From JBAYVY01 sp041674345 (lineage in GTDB: Bacteria > Planctomycetota > Phycisphaerae > Phycisphaerales > Zrk34): a DNA stretch of 14,055 bases. A program made the position numbers and the translations under genes. This document shows, in pieces, positions 1 to 6,418 of the stretch (its first letter is position 1; each line of letters starts with the position of its first letter). The notes below the pieces were generated by a model that was not told the origin of the DNA, ran no database searches, and saw nothing but the letters and a program-made list of their open reading frames with translations. Where the stretch lies: positions 1 to 14,055 of the forward strand of contig JBAYVY010000048.1 of assembly GCA_041674345.1 (NCBI GenBank), given 5' to 3'.

Positions 1-41
1 GACTGCGTTCCGTCAGAGACGAAACCAGAGCTATGTACTTC

Positions 42-59
42 ACTCGAATCCGTTCGAGT
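42..59. other. Short perfect inverted repeat downstream of the fucosidase gene
   Basis: A 7-bp perfect stem (ACTCGAA / TTCGAGT) encloses a 4-base loop and lies about 70 bp beyond the stop of the leftward GH95 gene. It could be the hairpin of a transcription terminator, but no T-tract follows on the minus strand, so the role is a guess. The rest of 1-131 shows no gene. Confidence 0.3.
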
Positions 60-131
60 TCCATATCTCCCTATATCGGCTACCACAGGAAATCACATCA
101 GTTATTCTTGCACGGCCGCTAACCGCGGAGC

Positions 132-2435
132 TCACGCCAGTTTCAGTGTGTGCATCACGCCGGCGGTCGCGGCGAACGTCACGGCTTGCGCATCGACGCG
201 GTGCGCCGTCGTGCCGCTGATCGACACGATCCGCCGCCCCTTCGGTACGCGCACGACGAGCTGCGCATTGCGATCGCCGACCAGCGTCGCGCCGGTCAGC
301 TTGCCGGTTTTCCATGCGAGATCGACGGTCACACCCGGCCGCGCCCGCAGGCCCGCGGCGCTGCCGGTCGGCCAGGCGTCGGGCAGCGCCGGCAGCAGTT
401 CGATTTCACCGTCGTGACTTTGCAGCAGCATTTCGATGATGCCCGCGCATGAGCCGAAGTTGCCGTCGATCTGGAACGGCGGGTGATCGTCGAACAGGTT
501 GATGTGCGTGCTTCGCCGCAGCAAGACTTGCAGCATTTCATAAGCGCGTCGCGGCTCATGCAGACGGGCGAAGTGATTGAGTATCCATGCCGCCGACCAG
601 CCGGTGTGCCCCCCGCCGTGTTTGAGCCGGCCGAGCAGAGAACGCTTCGCGGCCTGCGCCAGTTTCGGCGTCCTGCGCATTGAAATCTGCGAACCGGGGT
701 GCAACCCGAACATATGGGAGATGTGACGATGGCCCGGCTCCGGCTCGCCGTATTCTTCCAGCCATTCCATCAATCGCCCGTCGCGTCCGACGCGGTTGGC
801 CGGCAGACGATCGCGCGCCGCCGCCAGTCGCTTACGCATCGGCGCATCGACGTTCAACAGTTCCGCCGCTTCCAGCGTGTGCGTGAACAGTTCGCGCAGA
901 ATCTGGTTGTCCATCGTCGGACTCATGCACAGATGCCCCACCGTGCCGTCGGGCAACCTGTAATTATTTTCCGGCGACATCGACGGCCCGCACAGCAACC
1001 GCCCCTGTTCATCCTCGATCAGGTAATCGAGAAAGAACTCGCAGGCGCCGCGCATCATCGGGTAAGCGGTGTCGCGCAAAAACGCCTGGTCGCCGGTGAA
1101 AAGATAATGTTCCCACAAGTGATCGCACAGCCACGCCCCGCCGGTCGGCCACAACCCGCAACTGGCGTTGTCGCCGGGGCCGGTGAAGCCCCACGGGTCG
1201 GAGATGTGATGGCAGACCCATCCGCGGCAGTTGTAATGCGTCTTCGCCGTGCGCCGCCCGTTGTGCGCGATCAGCTTCATCCAATTGAACAGCGGCGTGT
1301 GACATTCGCTGAGGTTCGCAACTTCCGCCGGCCAGTAGTTCATCTGAATGTTGATGTTCGTGTGAAAATCACTGTTCCACGGCGGGGTCAGCGCCTGATT
1401 CCAAATGCCCTGCAAATTGGCCGGCAGCGTGTCGGGGCGTGAACTGCCCATCAGCAGGTATCGCCCGAACTGAAAATACAACTCGACCAGTCCCGCGTCC
1501 TCGCCGCCTTCCTTCACGCGCTTCAATCGTTCATCGGTCGGCAACTTCGCCAGCGCCTTGTCCGCCTTCGTGTGCGCCAGCTTCAGCGACACGCGGTCAA
1601 ACATCGCGCGATGATCGGCGACGTGATCGGCCAGCAGACGATCGTACCCTTTGCGCACCGCGCGACGCGCGATCGCGCGGGCCGCCTTCGCCGGTTCATC
1701 GCCCCGATAATCGCTCGCCGCCGAAATGATGATCGTCACCGCGTCGGCCCCCCGCACACGCAAGCGGTTGCCCGCCGACACCCACCGGCCCTTGTCGGCG
1801 ATCAATCGCACGCAGCCGTGGAACCGCGTACCGAACGCCCCGCATTGCCCGGTGAACTCCAGCGTATCGGGGCCGGTCAATTTGTCACCGGCGTCGGCGG
1901 GTCGCTCGTAAAACGCCATCATGCCGATCCGTCCCGGCTTGTCGCACGTCATCCGCACCACCACCACGTTGTCCGGCGCGCTGACGAACACCTGCCGCTC
2001 GAACGTCGCGCCGTCATGCTTCCATCGCACACCAGCCATGCCCGTCGCCAAATCCAGCCATCGCCGATACCCGACCACCGCCCGATCACCCGTTGAACAG
2101 ACGCTGCCCGGTTCATGCTCGATCCACAACATGCCCATCGTCTGGTACGGCTGAATGCGGTGCGGCGTGGCCATCATCGTCGCGTTCGCCAGGTACATCG
2201 CCTCCGCCGGTCGCCCCGACATCAGCAACAGACGCACCTGGGCCAGGTGTTCCGCCGCCGCGGGATTGTTCGCATCCTGCGACTGCCTGGCCCACAGCGA
2301 ATCGAGGTTCAAATGCAGCAGTTCCCGATCCACCTGTCCGAACACCATCGCCCCCAGCGACCCATTGCCCACCGGCAGCGCGCTGGTCCAATTCCACTTC
2401 GCCGATTGTTCGTACCACAATTGCAAATCGCTCAT
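132..2435 (-). CDS. GH95 family alpha-L-fucosidase-type glycoside hydrolase
   Basis: A 767-residue protein matching glycoside hydrolase family 95 along its whole length. The N-terminal domain opens with LWYEQSAKWNWTSALPVGNG, the usual family start, and includes the HLNLDSLW segment. The catalytic (alpha/alpha)6 barrel carries HTNINIQMNYWPAE near residues 359-371, whose two Asn (about 360 and 362) match the Asn pair that activates water in the Bifidobacterium enzyme. SMSPENNY supplies the likely acid Glu (about 489), and PPFQIDGNFG supplies the third conserved acid, Asp about 657. A C-terminal beta domain ends at 767. Family members hydrolyse alpha-1,2-linked L-fucose or, in some cases, L-galactose. 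The ATG is preceded by GAGGTG at good spacing. No signal peptide is visible, whereas many family members are exported, so it may act in the cytoplasm on imported oligosaccharides. No transporter or other carbohydrate gene is adjacent. Family assignment is firm; the exact sugar is inferred. Confidence 0.95.
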   Translation of the reverse strand: MSDLQLWYEQSAKWNWTSALPVGNGSLGAMVFGQVDRELLHLNLDSLWARQSQDANNPAAAEHLAQVRLLLMSGRPAEAMYLANATMMATPHRIQPYQTMGMLWIEHEPGSVCSTGDRAVVGYRRWLDLATGMAGVRWKHDGATFERQVFVSAPDNVVVVRMTCDKPGRIGMMAFYERPADAGDKLTGPDTLEFTGQCGAFGTRFHGCVRLIADKGRWVSAGNRLRVRGADAVTIIISAASDYRGDEPAKAARAIARRAVRKGYDRLLADHVADHRAMFDRVSLKLAHTKADKALAKLPTDERLKRVKEGGEDAGLVELYFQFGRYLLMGSSRPDTLPANLQGIWNQALTPPWNSDFHTNINIQMNYWPAEVANLSECHTPLFNWMKLIAHNGRRTAKTHYNCRGWVCHHISDPWGFTGPGDNASCGLWPTGGAWLCDHLWEHYLFTGDQAFLRDTAYPMMRGACEFFLDYLIEDEQGRLLCGPSMSPENNYRLPDGTVGHLCMSPTMDNQILRELFTHTLEAAELLNVDAPMRKRLAAARDRLPANRVGRDGRLMEWLEEYGEPEPGHRHISHMFGLHPGSQISMRRTPKLAQAAKRSLLGRLKHGGGHTGWSAAWILNHFARLHEPRRAYEMLQVLLRRSTHINLFDDHPPFQIDGNFGSCAGIIEMLLQSHDGEIELLPALPDAWPTGSAAGLRARPGVTVDLAWKTGKLTGATLVGDRNAQLVVRVPKGRRIVSISGTTAHRVDAQAVTFAATAGVMHTLKLA

Positions 2436-2468
2436 CGCATCACCTCATGGCATATTCAATGGCTGGCC

Positions 2469-2474
2469 ATCATA
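2469..2474 (-). promoter_or_regulatory. Possible -10 element for the fucosidase gene
   Basis: On the minus strand TATGAT (5 of 6 to consensus) lies about 34 bases before the ATG at 2435. No convincing -35 box sits 16-18 bases upstream, so this is a weak candidate. Confidence 0.25.
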
Positions 2475-2540
2475 CCAACGCGACACAACTCGCGTTTCCA
2501 GATGGGCCGTCTTCCTTCCAGGGGCGGGGGCGCTTGGCAT

Positions 2541-2710
2541 TTACACTTGAGTCATAGGGGTACTTCGACCCCGTTTGCAGTTGTGCGTGTGCCAAAAACA
2601 CCCGTGAACAAACACAACCGCGCGGCGAGAGCCAAACACCAAATCGGGTTTGCCCGGCAAGTCCGCTACATGAAGTCGAAACCGGAACCCAAGCCGATGG
2701 GCGATACTGC
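2541..2710 (-). pseudogene. vsr: Internal fragment of a very short patch repair (Vsr) endonuclease
   Basis: The minus strand encodes about 50 residues typical of Vsr: HRLGFRFRLHVADLPGKPD, then AVVFVHGCFWHTHNCKRGR. The PD aspartate and the HGCFWH block with its Cys/His residues correspond to the catalytic and zinc-binding centre of Vsr, which nicks at T:G mismatches made by deamination of 5-methylcytosine. Intact Vsr proteins are about 130-155 residues. Here the N-terminal third is replaced by repeat sequence upstream of about 2710. After about 2560 the frame runs into unrelated sequence and a stop at 2541, so the C-terminal helices are absent. No start codon with an RBS fits the fragment. vsr usually sits beside a cytosine methyltransferase, which agrees with the restriction-modification remnants at 3513-4255. 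The product is almost certainly not functional. Confidence 0.8.
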
Positions 2711-2727
2711 TCAAGGGTCGGCATCTT

Positions 2728-2742
2728 CGCCCCAACGGGGCG
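2728..2742. repeat. CGCCCC-AAC-GGGGCG short palindrome
   Basis: A 6-bp perfect stem with a 3-base loop immediately before the REP-like array. It is probably part of the same repeat cassette; a terminator role is possible but unsupported. Confidence 0.45.
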
Positions 2743-2749
2743 CAGGTTT

Positions 2750-2836
2750 GTAGCCACGGGTGAGCGCAGCGCAACCCGTGGAAAGGGTGAGCGCAGCGCA
2801 ACCCGTGGAAAGGGTGAGCGCAGCGCAACCCGTGGA
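2750..2836. repeat. REP-like palindrome array: GTAG foot plus three 27-bp tandem units
   Basis: The tetranucleotide GTAG (2750-2753) is followed by CCACGGGT (2754-2761), a 12-base GC-rich centre containing GCGCAGCGC, and ACCCGTGG (2774-2781), an 8-bp perfect stem. The unit then repeats with a 27-bp period beginning at 2758, 2785 and 2812; the visible copies are identical except that the last is cut short at its end. A GTAG-type tetranucleotide at the foot of an imperfect palindrome is the defining layout of bacterial REP elements mobilised by Y1 RAYT transposases. A truncated enzyme of that kind lies about 70 bp away (2904-3308). Confidence 0.75.
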
Positions 2837-2903
2837 TGGAATGCGCCCTGCACCCAATCTGCCCCGGCAGGGGCAGAGGAAATACCAACAACCACGTCAC
2901 CGA

Positions 2904-3308
2904 TCAATCAAACACATACCGCTCCTCAAACTCGATACCGTGTGCGCGGAGCAGCCGCAACAACTCCGATTTGAACTCTTCCTTCTTATGATGTTCGGCC
3001 TGTCCCGCGATGTACCCCCTCACCGCTTGCTCCTGCGATTTGCTCACCGAGAACACGCCATATCCCTCCTGCCATGCGAACTCGCCGAGTGGCGAAAATG
3101 TCTCGTGAATCCATTTGGACGATCGCGCCTTGGTCGTTCGCATCAAGTCCGACACCGACGCATCCGGTCGCCATCGCAAATACAGATGCACATGATCTTC
3201 CACGCCGCCGATATCGTACAAGACGCCCTTCTCGGCGCGAATGATCCCGCCGAGGTACGGATACAACCGCTCGGCGATATCCGATGAAATCCAACGCTCG
3301 CTGCTTTT
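2904..3308 (-). pseudogene. 5'-truncated Y1 transposase (RAYT / IS200-like, HUH family)
   Basis: The minus strand encodes the C-terminal three quarters of a Y1 single-strand transposase. GGVEDHVHLYLRW carries the metal-binding His-hydrophobic-His pair (H25/H27 if counted from a TTG codon at 3266). KARSSKWIHE and WQEGYGVFSVSKSQ follow, and GYIAGQAEHH holds the presumed catalytic Tyr (about 85) and nearby Gln. The ending HGIEFEERYVFD is typical of the family. Intact homologues begin about 40 residues earlier with a strand like HxVFSTK. Here family-like sequence can be followed back only to KSSERWISSDIAER (codon at 3306-3308), then joins an unrelated frame. The missing first beta strand belongs to the catalytic fold, so activity is unlikely. 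The gene is flanked by REP-like repeats, supporting assignment to the REP-associated group rather than a classical IS200. Confidence 0.8.
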
Positions 3309-3477
3309 GCAACAAGTGCGCCGACCATTTCTTGATCTGTCAGTTCGTCAGGTAGGTCTGCCAGAATCGCCTTGTATTCCCGTCGGATGACTTTCAAGCC
3401 GTCCCGTGCGCTTTTGGCATCGGCAACAGCTTCGTTCAATGCCGATTCCACAGATTCAACAGCACGGAAGCGCTCAT
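3143..3477 (-). pseudogene. Truncated unknown gene fused at its 3' end to the transposase remnant
   Basis: The minus strand has a strong RBS (AAGGAG) ten bases before an ATG at 3477-3475, but that frame closes after 13 codons. The frame one base off reads ERFRAVESVESALNEAVADAKSARDGLK, then VIRREYKAILADLPDELTDQEMV and GALVAKAASVGF, an acidic, helix-rich sequence that looks like genuine protein. A single-base change just after the ATG would join the two. After about codon 60 the frame enters the transposase DNA out of frame and ends at 3143. I do not recognise the family. The reading is of a small gene that lost its 3' end at the transposase junction (about 3309) and perhaps suffered a frameshift at its start. 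A start at an internal GTG or TTG codon is the alternative. Confidence 0.4.
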
Positions 3478-3512
3478 TGTTATCTCTCCTTATTTGCTAT
3501 GAACGAAAATAT

Positions 3513-3912
3513 CTATGCGGCCTGAAATCGGTTTTCCCGATGCCACTTTAGACAGGCCGGGTCGATCGCAAATTTGATCGGAGGAATAATTTTCTGGCCG
3601 TGTCTCGCCGTGACTTGTTCAGAAATGGCGCGATCATTCAAGTTGCGAAGCCGATGACCCACACAAAGCGTCAGGTCATCGTTGATCGTCACCAGCCCGC
3701 TATCGAACAGGCGATCAAAAGTTGCCGAGAGGCATACCCCATTCGTCGGATCGGCGCGACGGCGTTCGTCCTATGATTGCCGCGAGTTGCTTGACGCGGC
3801 TATCGCTGGCTTTGGTGCGTTGAAAAGGAATCCGGCAATACAACTCGAACGCGAGAATCAATTGCTCGCGCGTCCAAAGTTCCCCATCATTCACCGGCCG
3901 ATGGCCCATCAT
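3513..3912 (-). pseudogene. HNH endonuclease with an internal deletion and frameshift
   Basis: Two halves of a restriction-type HNH endonuclease abut on the minus strand. The N-terminal half (3912 to about 3760) reads ELWTREQLILAFELYCRIPF and LAAIIGRTPS, the standard opening of this family. One base out of register follows RRADPTNGVCLSATFDRLFD and SGLVTINDDLTLCVGHRL, then KIIPPIKFAIDPACLKWHRE and a TAG at 3513-3515, the family's usual C-terminal part. The intervening 100-150 residues, including the first His of the HNH motif, are missing. The two halves meet near the short word CGTCGC at about 3755-3762. The N-terminal frame stops at 3715. Intact homologues are roughly 270-300 residues; this remnant would yield 65. 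Such nucleases are often encoded next to DNA methyltransferases, consistent with the fragment at 4033. Confidence 0.75.
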
Positions 3913-4032
3913 TCCCCTATTTGCATCAAAACATTCGTTGTGGGTTTACTGCATTCACGCATATCAATCGTTTTCGATGTCCCACCCGTCCGCTCATGGT
4001 TCATACTCCAACGCAAATTGTAGCGACTAACA

Positions 4033-4255
4033 GTGCTAACAAAAAGCCCAATCCCGCCGCAGTGGATCGCGCCGCTTGCCCAATCCGTCGATGCGATGGA
4101 CAAATTCGCCGATGTGCCCCCGGAGGCCCGCCCCCTGATTCGTCAATCAGCCATCATGGCGCTGGCCGCCAAAGACCCGCAACTGAAAAAGCGTACACTG
4201 ACCCATCTCTACAATCAGCGGCCGACGTGGTTGAAACTCGCCCACAACCAAATCG
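4033..4255 (+). pseudogene. C-terminal fragment of a DNA methyltransferase (MmeI-like / class I)
   Basis: About 70 codons read IPPQWIAPLAQSVDAMDKFA, then PPEARPLIRQSAIMALAAKD and LKKRTLTHLYNQRPTWLKLAHNQ. The TLTxLYNxRPTWLxxAH segment resembles what I recall from C-termini of large class I (MmeI/type IIG-like) DNA methyltransferases. Neither the SAM-binding nor the NPPY motif is present. A TAG stop lies a few codons before the GTG at 4033, so no longer protein can be made, and family-like sequence breaks off at about 4250, where a segment bounded by inverted repeats begins. The frame happens to stay open to 4767, but its composition past 4255 is unlike protein. It lies on the opposite strand to the Vsr and HNH remnants. 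Confidence 0.5.
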
Positions 4256-4331
4256 TTCACGTAACCGTTCACGGTTTCAGGCCATGGCAGCCGATGAACC
4301 TTATACGTGGCTGTTTTTTGTCACGTCACCA

Positions 4332-4388
4332 GCGCATCCCGCGTGCCGCAAGGCCCTTTGGCAGGGCCGGGAAAGTCCCGGGATGCGC
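4332..4388. other. Strong 57-nt nested hairpin
   Basis: GCGCATCCCG (4332-4341) pairs perfectly with CGGGATGCGC (4379-4388), and inside it GGCCC (4352-4356) pairs with GGGCC (4364-4368). This makes a two-level stem-loop in otherwise gene-free DNA. It may be a structured RNA or the core of a mobile element; I do not recognise it as a known RNA family. Confidence 0.55.
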
Positions 4389-4455
4389 ACTTGATTATCC
4401 GCTGGTGCGATGGCTGCGGCTCAAGACCGTTCGCCTGATACGGTTGTCATATGCC

Positions 4456-4472
4456 CTTTCCACAGTGGAAAG
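4456..4472. other. 17-bp perfect palindrome, operator-like
   Basis: CTTTCCACAGTGGAAAG is an 8+1+8 palindrome inside the inverted-repeat segment. Its dyad symmetry would suit a dimeric DNA-binding protein, but no nearby gene uses it evidently. Apart from this site, the nested hairpin and the bounding repeats, I see nothing in 4256-4780. Confidence 0.4.
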
Positions 4473-4788
4473 CCAGTCGTTTCGAGTCCCGCGACGGCTG
4501 GTGGTTTCTATGCGCCGGATGCCGACGCTCAGACTCATTGAACACCATTTCGTTCGCATCTTCTCTTTGCTCTCCTGTGAACGGTTACGCTTATCTCATG
4601 CCTCTCGAGTTTTTGATAAAGCAACAAGAACTGGAATCTGTCGCAAGATAGTTTCTGCGGTGGCGGTATGGGTTGAATGCAAGTGCGTTCCTGGATCGCG
4701 ATATGAGTTGTATGCACCCGCACTCAAATTGCGACGGGTTGGTGCGCGGCGAACTTTTCGCAAGTGATTTCGGGGGCGGGGGTTGATG

Positions 4789-4874
4789 CTTCCGGGGGCG
4801 GGCCGGTGCGCAGCAGGGTTTCGCGGTGGACGAAGGGCGATTTTATGGAAACCGGGCGAAACCTTCCGGGGGCG
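4789..4874 (+). repeat. Two dispersed CTTCCGGGGGCG copies
   Basis: CTTCCGGGGGCG occurs at 4789-4800 and 4863-4874. The second copy continues GCACCGGAACGT. A near copy, GCACAGGAATGT, follows the last unit of the tandem array at 4955, so a segment of about 25 bp is partly duplicated here. Confidence 0.8.
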
Positions 4875-4903
4875 CACCGGAACGTCGCGTTTCGGGCTGC
4901 TTT

Positions 4904-4965
4904 ACTTCCGGGGACTTCCGGGGACTTTCGGGGACTTCCGGGGGCTTTCGGGGACTTCCGGGGGC
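4904..4965 (+). repeat. Six tandem 10-bp units of the CTTCCGGGG word
   Basis: Units begin at 4906, 4916, 4926, 4936, 4946 and 4956: TTCCGGGGAC, TTCCGGGGAC, TTTCGGGGAC, TTCCGGGGGC, TTTCGGGGAC, TTCCGGGGGC. The period is exactly 10 bp, close to one helical turn. The array lies about 170 bp beyond the 3' end of lexA, with no coding sequence around it. Another copy in the opposite orientation sits at 5020-5028. Confidence 0.9.
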
Positions 4966-5132
4966 GCACAGGAATGTTGTCAAGTCGCGCACCGATGTGT
5001 CGCCGACGCAATGGTGCGTCCCCGGAAGTTACCCCCGAAAATGGATCCTGGAAGTCTCGGCGGAGCGATATGAAATGGGTGATATGCCCCGCTCTTTACT
5101 TCCGCCTTTCGACTTCCCACTTTCGGGCGGGT

Positions 5133-5753
5133 TCAGTACGCCCGGATCACGCCGATGACGATGCCCTGGATTTGCACCTGGTCGAACCACATCGGCTCGA
5201 AGGCGGGGTTGGCGGGCTGGAGACGAATCCGGCCCTTTTCGCGGTAGAGCTTTTTGAGCGTCGCTTCGCCGGTGTCCGGCAGCAGGGCGACGACGGTCTG
5301 CCCGTTGCGGGCGACATTGGTGCGTTGGCAGACGACGTAGTCGCCGCTGCGGATTTGTTCGTTGATCATGGACTCGCCGTTGACTTTCAACACGAAGACA
5401 TCGCCGGAGCGGCCGGGCGGGGTGAAGAGGTCTTCGAGATCGAGGAACTCGCGGTCTTCGATGGCTTCGATGGGCAGCCCGGCGGCGATGGAGCCGACCA
5501 TCGGAAGGCGGGTGGGGCGTTGTTCATCCGGCAATAGACAGCGGTCGGTAAGTTCCAAAGAGCGTGCCTTGTTCGGATCGCGGCGGAGTGCGCCCTTTTT
5601 GATGAGCGCCTCCACGTGCTCGAACACGGTGACTTTGCTGATGCCCACCGCGTCGGCCAGTTCCTGCATGGTCGGGGAACAGCCGCGGGTCAGGCGCGAG
5701 TCGCGGATCATGGTGAGAATTCGTATTTGCTTGGGCGTGAGATTCATGGACAT
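5133..5753 (-). CDS. lexA: LexA repressor, SOS response autoprotease
   Basis: A 206-residue protein of the usual LexA length. The N-terminal winged helix (about 3-70) includes LTPKQIRILTMIRD, the recognition region SPTMQELADAVGISKVTVFEHV and the wing GALRRDPNKARSLELT. The Ala91-Gly92 cleavage site is in GSIAAGLP. The peptidase S24 domain has the nucleophile Ser128 in NGESMI and the general-base Lys at about 167 in ATLKKLY. LexA represses DNA-damage genes and cleaves itself when RecA filaments form. The first ATG (5753) has GAGG about 8 bases upstream; a second ATG two codons later is possible. I found no Escherichia-type (CTGT-N8-ACAG) or Bacillus-type operator in the 100 bases upstream, so its own binding site is unknown. 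It is transcribed leftward after the unknown gene starting at 6393. Confidence 0.97.
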   Translation of the reverse strand: MSMNLTPKQIRILTMIRDSRLTRGCSPTMQELADAVGISKVTVFEHVEALIKKGALRRDPNKARSLELTDRCLLPDEQRPTRLPMVGSIAAGLPIEAIEDREFLDLEDLFTPPGRSGDVFVLKVNGESMINEQIRSGDYVVCQRTNVARNGQTVVALLPDTGEATLKKLYREKGRIRLQPANPAFEPMWFDQVQIQGIVIGVIRAY

Positions 5754-6393
5754 GTTGTACCTCGGTCGTCACGATGGACGGTGCGGAAACGGACAGGGGA
5801 TGAGCAGGGGAGGCATATGGATTGCCGCGGCGCGTGACAGGGTTGACCGTGACGCTGCGCGGCGTTCGCTTGCTGCTGGACCAGGTGGTCAGGCGAAGCA
5901 CGGGCTGATCGCCCCCGGAAGCAGCCCCGCCCCCGGAAGCGGCCCCCGCCCCGGAAGCGGGTTCGACCGCCAGTTGACGAATGGTGTGCAGTTCATCGGC
6001 GGCCTGGTGAAGCTGGGCCGATTGCTGCCCCAGCCAGGCGTCGATCGCGGCGGATGCGGCGTGCAACAGCCCGCTACGCTCCCATTGATGCTGCACCGCC
6101 CCGATCCGAACTTCCAGCGGCGAGGGTTGGAGATGTTCAAAGCAATCACCCCCGGAAGCGGAAGCGGAAGCGATCCCGGCCTCATATGACTGGACTTGAT
6201 CGTCGCGTGGCTGGTCGCGGCGGCGCTGGTGCATGGGCGGTCCCCAGGAGGCGTTGCCGTAGCCGCTGTCGGTATCGGGGTTCTGGGGATGTTCGGGGGT
6301 CTGCCCCACACGTTTAACCAAAGTGGCTCCGACAGGTTCATAGCGGGCGATGTAACTGCCGCCTGGGCCGGTCATTATCAGAGGATTCATCAT
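5524..6393 (-). CDS. Unknown protein upstream of lexA; 3' end uncertain
   Basis: I do not recognise this family. The start is well supported: AGGAG seven bases before the ATG at 6393, a promoter at 6529-6557, and an opening that looks like real protein (MNPLIMTGPGGSYIARYEPV, GATLVKRVGQ). A central helical part reads GLLHAASAAIDAWLGQQSAQ, LHQAADELHTIRQL. Two low-complexity stretches, ASASASGG and ASGAGAASGGGAASGG, are encoded directly by copies of the CCCCCGGAAG word. After these the composition becomes Ser/Thr/Pro/Arg-rich and the frame runs 230 bases into lexA, ending at 5524. Such a long same-strand overlap is implausible, so the true end probably differs. A frameshift within the repeats would end the protein at a TGA overlapping the second lexA ATG. 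Neighbouring phage-like genes hint at, but do not show, a phage origin. Confidence 0.5.
   Translation of the reverse strand: MMNPLIMTGPGGSYIARYEPVGATLVKRVGQTPEHPQNPDTDSGYGNASWGPPMHQRRRDQPRDDQVQSYEAGIASASASGGDCFEHLQPSPLEVRIGAVQHQWERSGLLHAASAAIDAWLGQQSAQLHQAADELHTIRQLAVEPASGAGAASGGGAASGGDQPVLRLTTWSSSKRTPRSVTVNPVTRRGNPYASPAHPLSVSAPSIVTTEVQHVHESHAQANTNSHHDPRLAPDPRLFPDHAGTGRRGGHQQSHRVRARGGAHQKGRTPPRSEQGTLFGTYRPLSIAG
5912..5957 (+). repeat. Cluster of three CCCCGGAAG words inside a coding frame
   Basis: Copies at 5912-5921, 5930-5939 and 5949-5957, each followed by C and spaced 18-19 bases apart. On the minus strand they encode the Ala-Ser-Gly-rich stretch of the gene before lexA. Confidence 0.9.
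6149..6171 (+). repeat. CCCCCGGAAG word extended by GGAAGC triplication
   Basis: CCCCCGGAAG at 6149-6158 continues into three GGAAGC hexamers. On the minus strand it encodes SASASGG in the gene before lexA, suggesting in-frame expansion of the word. Confidence 0.85.
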
Positions 6394-6418
6394 GGTCAGA
6401 CTCCTAACGGCTGGGGTT

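Larger units (their letters stand above)
4260..4589. repeat. 330-bp segment bounded by 13-bp inverted repeats
   Basis: CGTAACCGTTCAC at 4260-4272 is exactly the reverse complement of GTGAACGGTTACG at 4577-4589. The left copy falls where methyltransferase homology stops. No transposase frame lies inside, and no target duplication is visible at the outer edges. It may be a small non-autonomous inverted-repeat element; chance cannot be excluded. Confidence 0.4.

Noticed and set aside
699..1442. A 247-codon plus-strand open frame opposite the GH95 gene
   Set aside because: Arg/Pro/Gln-rich shadow of the fucosidase frame, which carries all catalytic motifs.
2758..2836. CRISPR array
   Set aside because: The 27-bp units are directly adjacent with no unique spacers, and each is an internal palindrome; no cas gene is present.
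3921..4023. Upstream part of the methyltransferase (GLLHSRISIVF resembling a target-recognition segment)
   Set aside because: Only about ten residues of loose similarity in a different frame, too short to support a call.
4256..4767. Continuation of the methyltransferase-fragment frame as a 244-residue protein
   Set aside because: After about residue 72 the composition is Arg/Leu/Val-rich without domains, and the DNA there is organised as inverted repeats and hairpins.
5754..5860. LexA operator upstream of lexA
   Set aside because: Neither CTGT-N8-ACAG nor a GAAC-N4-GTTC type dyad is present; the phylum may use a different box that I cannot identify from one site.
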